From NCBI GenBank assembly GCA_002297645.1, contig DBMH01000258.1:1-21704 (forward strand): a stretch of DNA of 21,704 bases, given 5' to 3'. The notes beneath the pieces were generated by a model, which did no database searches, was not told the origin of the DNA, and saw nothing but the letters and a program-made list of their open reading frames with translations. Source of the DNA: Rhodanobacteraceae bacterium UBA703. Lineage in GTDB: Bacteria; Pseudomonadota; Gammaproteobacteria; Xanthomonadales; Rhodanobacteraceae. This document shows, piece by piece, positions 1 to 7,632 of the stretch (position 1 is its first letter; each line of letters opens with the position of its first letter). The position numbers and the translations under genes are program-made.

Positions 1-22
1 AGCTGCCTGTGCGGCAGCGAAC
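1..22 (-). CRISPR. First (leader-proximal) repeat of a type I-F CRISPR array, cut by the window edge
   Basis: Read on the minus strand, these 22 bases begin GTTCGCTGCC and contain the stem-loop CTGCC-GCACA-GGCAG, followed by CT at the edge. This is the 5' 22 bases of the 28-base type I-F repeat family (GTTCACTGCC...GGCAGCT...). The last 6 bases lie outside the window. The hairpin is the form bound and cut by Cas6f, whose gene lies just upstream in the same orientation. No second repeat occurs 32 bases to the right (55-82), so the sequence to the right is leader, not spacer, and the array extends leftwards out of view. Spacer number and content cannot be seen. Confidence 0.88.
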
Positions 23-38
23 TAGACGCTTCAGGCGC

Positions 39-49
39 CAAGTTGTTGA
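39..49 (-). promoter_or_regulatory. IHF-like binding core in the CRISPR leader
   Basis: On the minus strand this reads TCAACAACTTG, which fits the IHF core TCAA-N4-TTR. The two preceding consensus positions (WA) do not match. It ends 16 bp before the leader-repeat junction. IHF bending of the leader is known to guide spacer integration in type I-E and I-F systems. The assignment here is inference from one short match. Confidence 0.4.
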
Positions 50-75
50 AGAGTATGACCGGAAGTGCGAAATAA

Positions 76-105
76 GCGCTTGCCCCTATTTATCGGGGCA
101 AGCGC
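76..105 (-). terminator. Strong hairpin, probable intrinsic terminator of the cas operon
   Basis: An 11-bp perfect GC-rich stem (GCGCTTGCCCC / GGGGCAAGCGC) closes an 8-base loop. On the minus strand the stem is followed by TTATTTCG, a short T-rich run. It lies 45 bases past the cas6f stop and before the leader-repeat junction, where it would stop cas transcription from entering the array. The T run is interrupted by one A. On the plus strand there is no T run next to the stem. Confidence 0.6.
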
Positions 106-128
106 AAGGTGCTGATTTTCAAGGAGCG

Positions 129-144
129 TCCGGAGTGCTCCGGA
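129..144. repeat. Short inverted repeat beside the cas6f stop
   Basis: TCCGGA-GTGC-TCCGGA forms a 6-bp stem with a 4-base loop, 7 bases past the cas6f stop codon. On the minus strand it is not followed by a T run. It may be an mRNA 3' stabilising structure or have no function. Confidence 0.35.
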
Positions 145-150
145 AAAGGG

Positions 151-717
151 TCAAAACCAGGGAACCGTTGCGGTTCCGCCCAGGCCGTAGCTGTTGAAGC
201 GGCCTGGTGTCGCGCTCGCGGAGAGCGGGCCGAGCGCGATGAACAGGCAGAACGGTTGGCTGGTGCTGCGGCTGCGGACGGGCAAATAAGGCAGGTTTGG
301 TGTGCGTTCGATACTGGATGGAATTGCGACTGCTGCCTGCTCCGCCGTTTCGCCCTTGCGGCGCATGCGTCGCCGACGCAGTCGTTCGACGTTGGTTTTG
401 AACTGCTTCCGCTGCACGGTGCGGTGCGGGGCATCCGATGGAGCTGGCGCGATCTCTGTCATGCGCACGTAGTCGCGCAGACCCTTGAGCCAGTCCGCAC
501 CAAGCAATTGCCTCAGCGAGGTGTCGCTTCCATGCAGGCGCAGCGTGGCGCCCACGGTGCGCGGAATCACACTGTAGCCAGGGAAACTGACGCCGATGTT
601 GTCCAGCCGGTGTTGCACGAGAGCGATGTGCAGGCGGTCGTGCAGCGCACCAAGCAACTGCGGCGCACCGGTTTCCGCATCCGGTACGACGGTGAGGTCG
701 ACGTAATGCGTGGTCAT
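151..717 (-). CDS. cas6f: Cas6f (Csy4), type I-F CRISPR RNA endoribonuclease
   Basis: Cas6f binds the hairpin of each repeat in the pre-crRNA, cuts at its base and stays bound as the head of the Csy complex. The protein is 188 aa, essentially the length of P. aeruginosa Csy4 (187 aa), and collinear with it from end to end. The general-base histidine is present (His30 in RLHIALV, equivalent to His29). So are the arginine-rich helix (NVERLRRRRMRR, about 109-120), the serine-containing loop RSRSTSQ and the ending YGL...VPWF. It starts 5 bases after the csy3 stop with no clear Shine-Dalgarno site, so translation is probably coupled to csy3. It is the last cas gene before the array, and the matching repeat hairpin is at the left edge. 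Confidence 0.96.
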   Translation of the reverse strand: MTTHYVDLTVVPDAETGAPQLLGALHDRLHIALVQHRLDNIGVSFPGYSVIPRTVGATLRLHGSDTSLRQLLGADWLKGLRDYVRMTEIAPAPSDAPHRTVQRKQFKTNVERLRRRRMRRKGETAEQAAVAIPSSIERTPNLPYLPVRSRSTSQPFCLFIALGPLSASATPGRFNSYGLGGTATVPWF

Positions 718-722
718 CGCGA

Positions 723-1748
723 TCAGCCCGCTTCGCCGAACACGCCGCCACGGATCAGGGTGGCGATGACGAAGTGCTGCTGCTCCACGTCGGGCACCTT
801 GTCCTTGATGATCCAGCCGTCGAGCAGGTTGTAGAAGTCGAGCTTCTCCTTTGGTTGGCGATATGCCTTCCCTTGAGTCGTGACCGAGCCGTAGGGCTCC
901 ACGGCGATCGGACCGTTCACCGATGCCTCGGAATACCAGGTGTCGATGGTGCGCAGCGCGTTGCCGATTTTCTGCGAGTGGATGGCCGCCACATCGTTCA
1001 CGCGGTAGAGCGTCTTGCTCTTCTCACTGCGACTGCGGTCGAGGATCAGTTCCTGCGACGGAAAGACTTCCTGTCCGGCGCCGATGCGAACGAACGCGGT
1101 GACTTGCAGCAGCACATGCGCATCGCCGCTCAATCCCGATGCGATCAGTGTTGCCAGCTCTGACAAGGACTTTGCTTCGCCAGAGGGCGAGGCAAAGTCA
1201 TGCAGGGAATGTGCGAACGCATCGAACGTCCACTGCGCCGCCGCGTTGCCGTCCCTGATGTGGGCCACGCGCACTTCCACCTGCTCGGCGCCGATGCGGT
1301 TGCGCCAGAGGAAGCGGCCGTTGGCGAGGTTGGCGGCGTAGCGGCGTGCGAGTTCGCCGAAGCCATGCTGCTGCTTGTATCTGCCGACGGTGGCGAGGAG
1401 CTTGTTGCGGTAATCGATATCGTTGCAGGCGGATGGATTGCCGGCTCCGCCGAGCACGCGCAGGGTGAACTGTACCTTCAGCGTGTCGGCGTCAGCGGGC
1501 AAGGCGGCCACATCGACGGTCTGCAGGTTCGGATTTTCGATGGCCGCATCGAGCTTGGCCGGATCCTGGTCCTTGGTCTTGAGGCGGTTGGAGATCGTGC
1601 CGCGAACGGACTTTGGATTGATGCGTACGGGGCTCCACGAGGCATGGTCCTCACGTTTCTGCCAATGCCCGGTGTGGAACAGGGCATCGGACGGGTCGAG
1701 CTTGCGCTCGAAGGCGAGGACGGAAGCGGTCTTGAGTTCGTTGGCCAT
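723..1748 (-). CDS. csy3: Csy3 (Cas7f), crRNA backbone subunit of the type I-F Csy complex
   Basis: Six copies of this protein normally line the crRNA spacer and form the backbone of the Csy complex. The product is 341 aa, the usual family length (about 340). It begins with the typical MANELKTASVLAFERKLDPSDALF segment, recognisable in its parts, and contains the conserved FLWRNRIGAEQVEV stretch near residue 150 and IGNALRTIDTWY near 260. The end is typical too (LIRGGVFGEAG). AAGGA lies 8 bases before the ATG. It follows csy2 by 21 bases and precedes cas6f by 5 bases in one operon. No truncation or odd residue was noticed. Confidence 0.96.
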   Translation of the reverse strand: MANELKTASVLAFERKLDPSDALFHTGHWQKREDHASWSPVRINPKSVRGTISNRLKTKDQDPAKLDAAIENPNLQTVDVAALPADADTLKVQFTLRVLGGAGNPSACNDIDYRNKLLATVGRYKQQHGFGELARRYAANLANGRFLWRNRIGAEQVEVRVAHIRDGNAAAQWTFDAFAHSLHDFASPSGEAKSLSELATLIASGLSGDAHVLLQVTAFVRIGAGQEVFPSQELILDRSRSEKSKTLYRVNDVAAIHSQKIGNALRTIDTWYSEASVNGPIAVEPYGSVTTQGKAYRQPKEKLDFYNLLDGWIIKDKVPDVEQQHFVIATLIRGGVFGEAG

Positions 1749-1769
1749 GATGAAATTCCTTGTCGTGGG

Positions 1770-2780
1770 TCAGTCGAAATCGAGTTCGAGATCGTCGAAC
1801 GGCTTGGTTTGAGCGGCTGCGGTGAAGTAGTCGTTGCGGCAGCGATACAGGTCGTCGTCGGGTCGGCTGTCGGCGTACCACAGCAACTGCCGCGCGGACT
1901 GCAGGCGGTGCGGACTGATCCATTCGCCGATCGAGTACAGGCTTTCGACGAAGCGGAACGGGGTGCTGCCGTCGCGCGCGTTAGCGATGCTGCCTGCGTT
2001 GTGCACTCCACCCAAGGCGCCGTAGCCGACCGGGATTGGAACGATCCAGCCGTGTTGCCGATCGTGAATCCACTCGCCCTTGGTGCCGTCGCGTTCCGGC
2101 GCCTGATAACGCCAGTTGATACGCGACAGCGACAGCCACGCATCGAGCCGATTGGCGGATGGGTGGGTGGCTTGCAGTTCCTCGAGGCGCAGATCAATGA
2201 GCTCCGGCCGCTCCACCAGGGCGAAACCGGGGAGCAGACGCATGCGCGCCTTGCGGAACTGCGCGGCGCGGTCTTCCTCGTTGCCGGTCAGGTCGAGGGT
2301 CCACGGCCGATAACGTGACCGCTGCGGATGCGGCGGTGAGATCACAATGCCGCCGGCGATCCGCATCGATGCGATCCATTCGGAGATCTGCGCCGTGTCG
2401 GCAATCTCCAGGTGCGGCTCGCGCAGCCAGCGTCCGGCATCGACCGCCAGGATCAGGCTCAAGTCCAGGTGGATGCGTCCTTCCTCCACGATCGCGGCCG
2501 TCGAACCGTCTTTAGAGACCGGGTTGCGCGTCAGATGGAAGGCTTTGACGAAGCCGTCTTCGGTCACCTGCTCCTGATGGTCATGGCAGATGGCCCCCAC
2601 TGCGCGAAAGGAGAGGTCGATTCCGGCGGCTCGGGCCTTGCGTTCCAGTGCCCACATCAAGCCGAGGAACGCCGTCATCGACGGAAATCCATGCGTCAGC
2701 GAACTGGAGACGGCATTGGCGTTCTGCACCTGCAAATGCGGCAGGACCAGCAGATGCGTGAAGGCAGGGCAGGCGCTCAC
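1770..2780 (-). CDS. csy2: Csy2 (Cas5f), tail subunit of the type I-F Csy complex
   Basis: Cas5f pairs with Cas8f to hold the 5' handle of the crRNA. The family signature is clear: LLVLPHLQVQNANAVSS near the N-terminus, LTHGFPSMTAFLG, FHLTRNPVSKDGSTAAIVEE, RLLPGFALVERPE, GWIVPIPVGYGALG and RFVESLYSIGEWISPHRL. I chose the GTG at 2780 because it overlaps the csy1 stop (GTGA), has GGAGG 6 bases upstream, and gives 336 aa beginning just before the conserved LPHLQVQNANA segment, close to the 327 aa of the P. aeruginosa protein. An ATG-started reading from 2855 would add 25 residues overlapping csy1 and resembling nothing in the family. The overlap implies coupled translation with csy1. Confidence 0.94.
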   Translation of the reverse strand: MSACPAFTHLLVLPHLQVQNANAVSSSLTHGFPSMTAFLGLMWALERKARAAGIDLSFRAVGAICHDHQEQVTEDGFVKAFHLTRNPVSKDGSTAAIVEEGRIHLDLSLILAVDAGRWLREPHLEIADTAQISEWIASMRIAGGIVISPPHPQRSRYRPWTLDLTGNEEDRAAQFRKARMRLLPGFALVERPELIDLRLEELQATHPSANRLDAWLSLSRINWRYQAPERDGTKGEWIHDRQHGWIVPIPVGYGALGGVHNAGSIANARDGSTPFRFVESLYSIGEWISPHRLQSARQLLWYADSRPDDDLYRCRNDYFTAAAQTKPFDDLELDFD

Positions 2781-4132
2781 GTCGCACCTCCGGCCGGCGC
2801 ACGCCGTTGCATGGGTACCGGCCATGCCGCGTCGACGATCGCCTGTTTCGCCCAATGCCGATATTCGGCATCGCCGACCGAAGTCAGTCCCGCATCGCGC
2901 AAGCGGCTATTGACCCAGTTCGCGAAGTTGCCGGCGACCTCGTCCGGCCAGTTGCCGGACACGTAAGCGGCATTGAAGGCCAGGTCGTCCTGCTCCCATT
3001 CTGGGTGGTCCGCGTCCTTGCGTACCGGAAGCTCGGTGCGCTCGGGGTCCAGCCATAGTTGCTCGCACAAGGGCAGCACGCAGTCGGGTGAGCGCGTCCA
3101 GCCGGGTTCGAAGCGCGCCCAGGTTTCGGCCGCGAACAACGCGAGCTGAGCGCCAAGCTCTTGCTCCATGCGCTTGCGGGTTTCGCGCGTTGGTTCGGTT
3201 GCGGGGGGATTGCCGAGCAGGAAGCTGGCGAGCCTTTGCACTTGTTGCCGCACGCCGGGAAAGTAGGTGAGCCGGTCCATCGCCGACTCGAGTCCGAGCA
3301 GTTTGCGCGGACGATCCGTCTTCCACGTCGGTGGCACGGAGGCGAGCAGGTAGTTCACGCCGCCACGCTCGCTGTTGAGCTGGGATACGTTCTGTGGCTT
3401 CGTCCCGCCCAGCTTGCGTGCGACGAGGTTGCGGTAGTCGCGGTACTGACGGCGTTCCGGCTGCTTGGTGCGATAAGCCTGCCGCGCCAGCTTGTTGTCC
3501 TCGCCGAAGCGCACCTCCTGGATGTCCGCATGCACGGCATGGGCGAGGCTGCTGGAGAACATCGGTTGCAGCAGGTGGTAGTGCGTGTCGTCCGAGGGGC
3601 TTTCGCCCGTCAACCAGTACACCTGCTTGGCCATTTCGTGCGAAGTGGCCGTCGCTTCGCTACGCACCAGCGAGGCGAAGGCGTGCATCCATTCCTGTGC
3701 GACGTGGGTATCGGCGTGCAGGGCGGCGCACAGGTCGGCGTCGTCGGATTGCATCCAGTCGAGCAGTCGCCGCTCGTCGACTTCCAGCTTGAGAAACTTG
3801 AACACGTCGAGCGCGGCGGCATTGCCGACGACGTCCTCAGCGAAGTCCTCGCCGAGCAGGTGACTGCCGATCTCCGGGTGTCGCTGCAGCCGCCCGGGGT
3901 CGATATGCAGGCTGCTGCCGCGTGCGTCGGGGTGGGTGGCCTTGAGCACATGGGTCACGGCCTGGATCTGGCCGACCCGGCGGGCCGCGTCGGCGAGCCA
4001 TGCCTCGTAGTCGTATTTCGATGCCGTTGCGGCATCGTCTTCCTTGCCCTTCAGCTTGGCTTCGCGCCGTGCCTCGATGAAGGCGGTGATGGTCGAGCGG
4101 AAGGTCTTCCCACGTTCTGTCAGATTCGTCAT
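2777..4132 (-). CDS. csy1: Csy1 (Cas8f), large subunit of the type I-F Csy complex
   Basis: Cas8f recognises the PAM and caps the 5' handle end of the Csy complex. The product is 451 aa against 434 for P. aeruginosa Csy1. Conserved blocks are AWLADAARRVGQIQAVTH (44-61), THPDARGSSLH (66-76), DVVGNAAALDVFKFL (100-114), GGTKPQNVSQLNSERGG (242-258) and FANWVNSRL near the C-terminus. Asn104, Lys245 and Asn248 fall in the blocks that in P. aeruginosa carry the PAM-contacting residues. I chose the ATG at 4132 (AGGGGA 7 bases upstream) because MTNLTERGKTF fits the family N-terminus. An in-frame ATG at 4165, with its own AAGGGG, would add 11 residues and cannot be excluded. The stop overlaps the csy2 start by 4 bases. 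Confidence 0.94.
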   Translation of the reverse strand: MTNLTERGKTFRSTITAFIEARREAKLKGKEDDAATASKYDYEAWLADAARRVGQIQAVTHVLKATHPDARGSSLHIDPGRLQRHPEIGSHLLGEDFAEDVVGNAAALDVFKFLKLEVDERRLLDWMQSDDADLCAALHADTHVAQEWMHAFASLVRSEATATSHEMAKQVYWLTGESPSDDTHYHLLQPMFSSSLAHAVHADIQEVRFGEDNKLARQAYRTKQPERRQYRDYRNLVARKLGGTKPQNVSQLNSERGGVNYLLASVPPTWKTDRPRKLLGLESAMDRLTYFPGVRQQVQRLASFLLGNPPATEPTRETRKRMEQELGAQLALFAAETWARFEPGWTRSPDCVLPLCEQLWLDPERTELPVRKDADHPEWEQDDLAFNAAYVSGNWPDEVAGNFANWVNSRLRDAGLTSVGDAEYRHWAKQAIVDAAWPVPMQRRAPAGGAT

Positions 4133-4202
4133 CAACGGGTCCCCTGTGCGGTCCTTCGTTCGCATTCTTCATATCCCCTTGCAGTCGCGTAGATTGAGAT
4201 AC

Positions 4203-4208
4203 CTCCTG
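4203..4208 (-). promoter_or_regulatory. Orphan Shine-Dalgarno-like AGGAGG between cas2-3 and csy1
   Basis: On the minus strand AGGAGGT lies just after the cas2-3 stop, in the widest gap of the cas operon (83 bases). No ATG, GTG or TTG follows at normal distance. The csy1 frame is closed by a stop just upstream of its ATG at 4165, so the motif cannot serve an upstream csy1 start. It may be a decayed start region, a standby ribosome site, or chance. Confidence 0.35.
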
Positions 4209-4215
4209 TCTTGTT

Positions 4216-7200
4216 TTAGCCCTTGAAAGTTGTCAGTCCCAGTAGCGGATGCCAGCGCCACCCCCGATCCCGATCGGGAGCTTCCACCGTCGCGAACTGC
4301 CTCGCGCAATCGTCCAGCGGAAGGTCCAGCCGCTCGGCTTGTTCGGCGATCAGCGCCATGAGCTCGAAGGCGCCCCAGGGAGACAGGCCGGGGGCCGACG
4401 CCAACGCGACATCACGGCGCTGGCTGCGATCGACCTCGACATACAGCTTGTCGCTGCGCTTTTCGCGTGAGTCCTCGACGCGGTGAAGTACGAGGCGCTC
4501 CTGTTCGTCGTCCGGCAGGAAGGCGAGCGCGGTCATGCGCAGGGTGTTCTCGCGAAAGGGTTGCTGCTGTTGGAGCACGCCGGTCAGCGCAGCTTGCGGA
4601 TGTCGCCAGCCGGCGAAGGCGTCTTCGCGTTCCAGCGGCCGATTGGCCGCTAAATCCAGGTTCGAGGCGCGGGTCGGCAACATGGCGATGGCAGTCCGCG
4701 TCTGCTCCAGATCGGTGAGCCGGCGTGTCGGTTGCCATTCCTTCATCGGCCGCGGACGGATACGCGGCAACGCGGTGATCGAGCGGTATTCGTCTTCGTG
4801 TAGCAGTTCGCGCAGCCAAGGCGTTTCCAGTCGGAACCGTCCGGCTGCATCATCGGCGGCGCTTCTCTCGAATCCGGGCCTGAGGTACGCACGGCGGTCC
4901 TTGCCGCGCTCGCGGAAGTGGCGCAGGTTGGTGTCGAAGACCAGCATGTTGGGCTGCGTGCAAGGTTTGCCACGATGGCGTTGCACGCGGCCGGCGAGCT
5001 GGATCAGCGAGCGCATCGACGAAGGCTCCACCACTGCCCAATCGGCGCACCAATCACGACCGACCTCGCAAATCGGCGACGCCAGTACGACGAACAACTG
5101 GTCGCCTTCCAGATGGGTGTCGATCGCGCTGCGAATCGACGGGAGGCCGTAGACCCCCTGGCCGCCGCCGCGGCGGTTGAAGGTCGAGTCGAGCAGGTGC
5201 TCGATCGCGGATCGTTGCGCGAGCGGGAAGCGTGCGTGATAGACGCAGAGATGGATGCGCTTTCCTCTCGGAGCACCCAATGCGTGCAGCGCTTGCGCGA
5301 CATCGAACAGCGGATCGATGTTGGCCATGCGAACGAGCCCGAAACTGATGCGCTTGCCGCTGACGGGATCGGCCTCGGCGTGCGCGTCGTGCAGGCGAAG
5401 GCAGGCGTCGCGCACATGGCGGGCGAACTCGGCATGGATTTTGGGTTCGGGCAGGTCCGAAGGAATATCCAGTGGCAGCAGCTCCGCACGGCGCCGTGGG
5501 GCGGATCTTTCCAGCCGCGCGGCGCGCTTCTCGACGAAGCGGTCGTGTTGTTCCATGAAGTTCGTACCAGTCGCGCAGCGAGCGTCGTGCACGCCGAACT
5601 CGTCGGTCCACAGGCAAGGGATCTCGATCGCCTGATCGCCGCCACCGCATGGGCCACGATTGTGCTGGTAGTGCTGGCGGCCGGCGCGATAGGCGAGATA
5701 CATGCCGGTGACCAGCGACGGCGGCAGTGTCGCCGAGGACAGGATGACGCGCGTACCGAGCAAGCCGGCCCAATGCACGAGGCGCGTCAGGGCCGGCAAG
5801 TCTTCGAGACCGTAGTCGTCGAGCTCGTCCAATACCAGGTCGGCGCTCATCAGACGCAGCATCGGCGCGATCTGCCGGCCCGCACGCAGGGATTCCGTCG
5901 CCGGTACCAGATGGTCTACCGTGCACACCAGCATCGGCGCGGAGAGCAGCTTGCGGATTTCCGGGTCTTTCAGGGCGCGGGAGAGTAATGGATGGGCGGC
6001 CGAGTTGCCTTCGTAGAAGACATGACTGTCCTCCTCGATCAGCGCTTGCGTTGAAGCCGAGCCAAGCGCTTCCGCTTTTTGCTCGTAGAACTCGAACAAT
6101 GCGCGACTGGGGGCACCGCCGACGCGGATGGCGAGTTCGTCTTCGCCGAGGTGCAGATCGGTGCGATAGCTGCGTCCCGTCTGAAGAGTGAGCGTGCGCA
6201 AGCCGAGTGCGTAGGTCGACCGCAGGCCGCGCTGCGGGTCCGCCAGCGCGTACAGGATGCGTGCATTGGCCAGCGTCTTGCCGCAGCCGGTGGAGGCCAT
6301 GTTGACGACGAAGGCGCCCTGATCGCGAGCGCGCTCACGCAGCGAGGCGGCTGCATCCGCCGCCTTGTCCTGCCATGCGAACCGCGCATCGCTGCTGCGC
6401 TTGCGCAGGCCGCGATGATTCGCCAGGCGCGGCAGGTGACGTTCGAATCCGGGGAGCGCATGCGCGATCAGTCCGGCGGTAGCGTGAACGCCCAGGAGGT
6501 GTTCGGTGAGCGTCTGGTTGGGAACGATGTGGCCCGAGCGGTTTCGCGTCGTATTGGCATCCAGTCGTGCTTCCGGACGCAGATAGGAGGCGCGCTCCGG
6601 GACGGGGCGATCTTCCTTGTCCAAGCCGAGACTGGAGTAGTGATGATCGGCCAGCATCAGGCTGAGGCGAGCCAGATGCATCACATAGGGATTTTCGAGC
6701 CAGCTTCCCTCGCGCCGCTGGCGAAGTTCCAACAGATGCTTCGCCGCACGCGCAGCTTGCATGCGCCAGCCGGGATCGAGGACCGGCAACGGGCCATCGA
6801 GGTTCCAGTACGGCTCGATTTGCCCCTGCGTCGCCTTTGAGTCGATTTCGTTCCAGTCATGCGATACCAGTGAGAGCGGGGCATTCAGCCATGCCGGATT
6901 CCAGGTGCGCGTGCGCTTGCCGAGCCAATCCTGCCCGCCCTCCGATTTCTCGACGGGAATCATCGGAAGCCGATGATGCGTCACCACGAGCCAGCCGATG
7001 GCGGCAGCCAGTGACGGAAGTTCGCGGAACGGGTATCGGTTCGTAGCGTCCCATCCGTCGCGCTGATAGCGGCCTGCTGCGACCCAGGATTGCTCGTCGA
7101 GCACATCCGGGTTCGCAAGGCGGCTCAGCCACGCTTCGTCGTCGTCCTCTCCAACGAAAGCCAGGAACAGTCGCAGCGACACCCATTCGTGACGGTACAG

Positions 7201-7632
7201 GTTGCGCTCCGTCCGTTGTCCGCGCAGGCGCTCCTGGAACGCGACACTGGCCTTGCCGAGGTCGTGCAGCAGCGCGGCCAGTTGCGCGAGCAGGCGAATG
7301 TCCTGTGCGGTATGCCAGTCGTTTTCGCTCTCGGTGCGCAGCACGTTGCGCACGGTGGTGTTCGTCGGCACCGCGCCTTCGGCGTTGAAGCGGCGCGCGT
7401 CGCCGACGATCCACACGAGTTCGCTGTGGTCGAGGCCGCGGATCCAGTGGCAGGCGACCGCGGTGTTCTTGCGGGCGGTCTTGCGCAGCAGTTTGCGCAG
7501 GGTGTCGAGGCCGTCCTGCGTGATCGGCGTCTGCCAGGTGCGGTCGCCGCGGCGTTCGGCGAACTGGTCCAGGATGCGTCGCGTCTCGGTCAGCGCGCGC
7601 TTGTCGCATTGGCTGATCAGCAGGATGTTCAT
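4216..7632 (-). CDS. cas2-3: Cas2-3 fusion: type I-F nuclease-helicase with N-terminal Cas2 domain
   Basis: In type I-F, Cas2 is fused to Cas3. The Cas2 part joins Cas1 in spacer integration and the Cas3 part unwinds and degrades target DNA recruited by the Csy complex. The product is 1138 aa; the P. aeruginosa protein is about 1076. Domains in order are: Cas2-like (1-95, from MNILLISQCDKRALTETRR); HD nuclease (LLHDLGKAS with His123-Asp124, THHRLP at 219-223, ADHH at 328-331); and helicase with Walker A STGCGKT (about 447-453), DELD (602-605) and SAT (633-635). The second RecA lobe follows with QLAGRVQRHRG, then a C-terminal accessory region. The ATG at 7632 overlaps the cas1 stop (ATGA). The open frame continues upstream to 7908 only as an arginine-rich shadow of cas1. 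Confidence 0.96.
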   Translation of the reverse strand: MNILLISQCDKRALTETRRILDQFAERRGDRTWQTPITQDGLDTLRKLLRKTARKNTAVACHWIRGLDHSELVWIVGDARRFNAEGAVPTNTTVRNVLRTESENDWHTAQDIRLLAQLAALLHDLGKASVAFQERLRGQRTERNLYRHEWVSLRLFLAFVGEDDDEAWLSRLANPDVLDEQSWVAAGRYQRDGWDATNRYPFRELPSLAAAIGWLVVTHHRLPMIPVEKSEGGQDWLGKRTRTWNPAWLNAPLSLVSHDWNEIDSKATQGQIEPYWNLDGPLPVLDPGWRMQAARAAKHLLELRQRREGSWLENPYVMHLARLSLMLADHHYSSLGLDKEDRPVPERASYLRPEARLDANTTRNRSGHIVPNQTLTEHLLGVHATAGLIAHALPGFERHLPRLANHRGLRKRSSDARFAWQDKAADAAASLRERARDQGAFVVNMASTGCGKTLANARILYALADPQRGLRSTYALGLRTLTLQTGRSYRTDLHLGEDELAIRVGGAPSRALFEFYEQKAEALGSASTQALIEEDSHVFYEGNSAAHPLLSRALKDPEIRKLLSAPMLVCTVDHLVPATESLRAGRQIAPMLRLMSADLVLDELDDYGLEDLPALTRLVHWAGLLGTRVILSSATLPPSLVTGMYLAYRAGRQHYQHNRGPCGGGDQAIEIPCLWTDEFGVHDARCATGTNFMEQHDRFVEKRAARLERSAPRRRAELLPLDIPSDLPEPKIHAEFARHVRDACLRLHDAHAEADPVSGKRISFGLVRMANIDPLFDVAQALHALGAPRGKRIHLCVYHARFPLAQRSAIEHLLDSTFNRRGGGQGVYGLPSIRSAIDTHLEGDQLFVVLASPICEVGRDWCADWAVVEPSSMRSLIQLAGRVQRHRGKPCTQPNMLVFDTNLRHFRERGKDRRAYLRPGFERSAADDAAGRFRLETPWLRELLHEDEYRSITALPRIRPRPMKEWQPTRRLTDLEQTRTAIAMLPTRASNLDLAANRPLEREDAFAGWRHPQAALTGVLQQQQPFRENTLRMTALAFLPDDEQERLVLHRVEDSREKRSDKLYVEVDRSQRRDVALASAPGLSPWGAFELMALIAEQAERLDLPLDDCARQFATVEAPDRDRGWRWHPLLGLTTFKG

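Larger units (their letters stand above)
23..150 (-). promoter_or_regulatory. CRISPR leader / cas6f-array intergenic region
   Basis: This stretch separates the cas6f stop from the first repeat. By polarity (the 5' GTTC end of the repeat faces it) it is the leader. It contains an IHF-like core close to the repeat, a perfect hairpin in the middle and a small inverted repeat next to the cas6f stop, each listed separately. The array promoter should lie here, but I could not assign -35/-10 boxes with confidence. The leader may begin only to the left of the hairpin, with the bases to its right being the cas mRNA trailer. Confidence 0.6.

Noticed and set aside
55..82. Possible second CRISPR repeat one spacer length from the first
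   Set aside because: The bases at the expected position do not resemble the repeat; they include part of the terminator-like hairpin instead. The region is leader.
3161..4192. Plus-strand open frames opposite csy1 and cas2-3 (for example 3161-4192 and 4918-5988)
   Set aside because: They mirror codon bias of confirmed cas genes, have no ribosome-binding sites and resemble no family.
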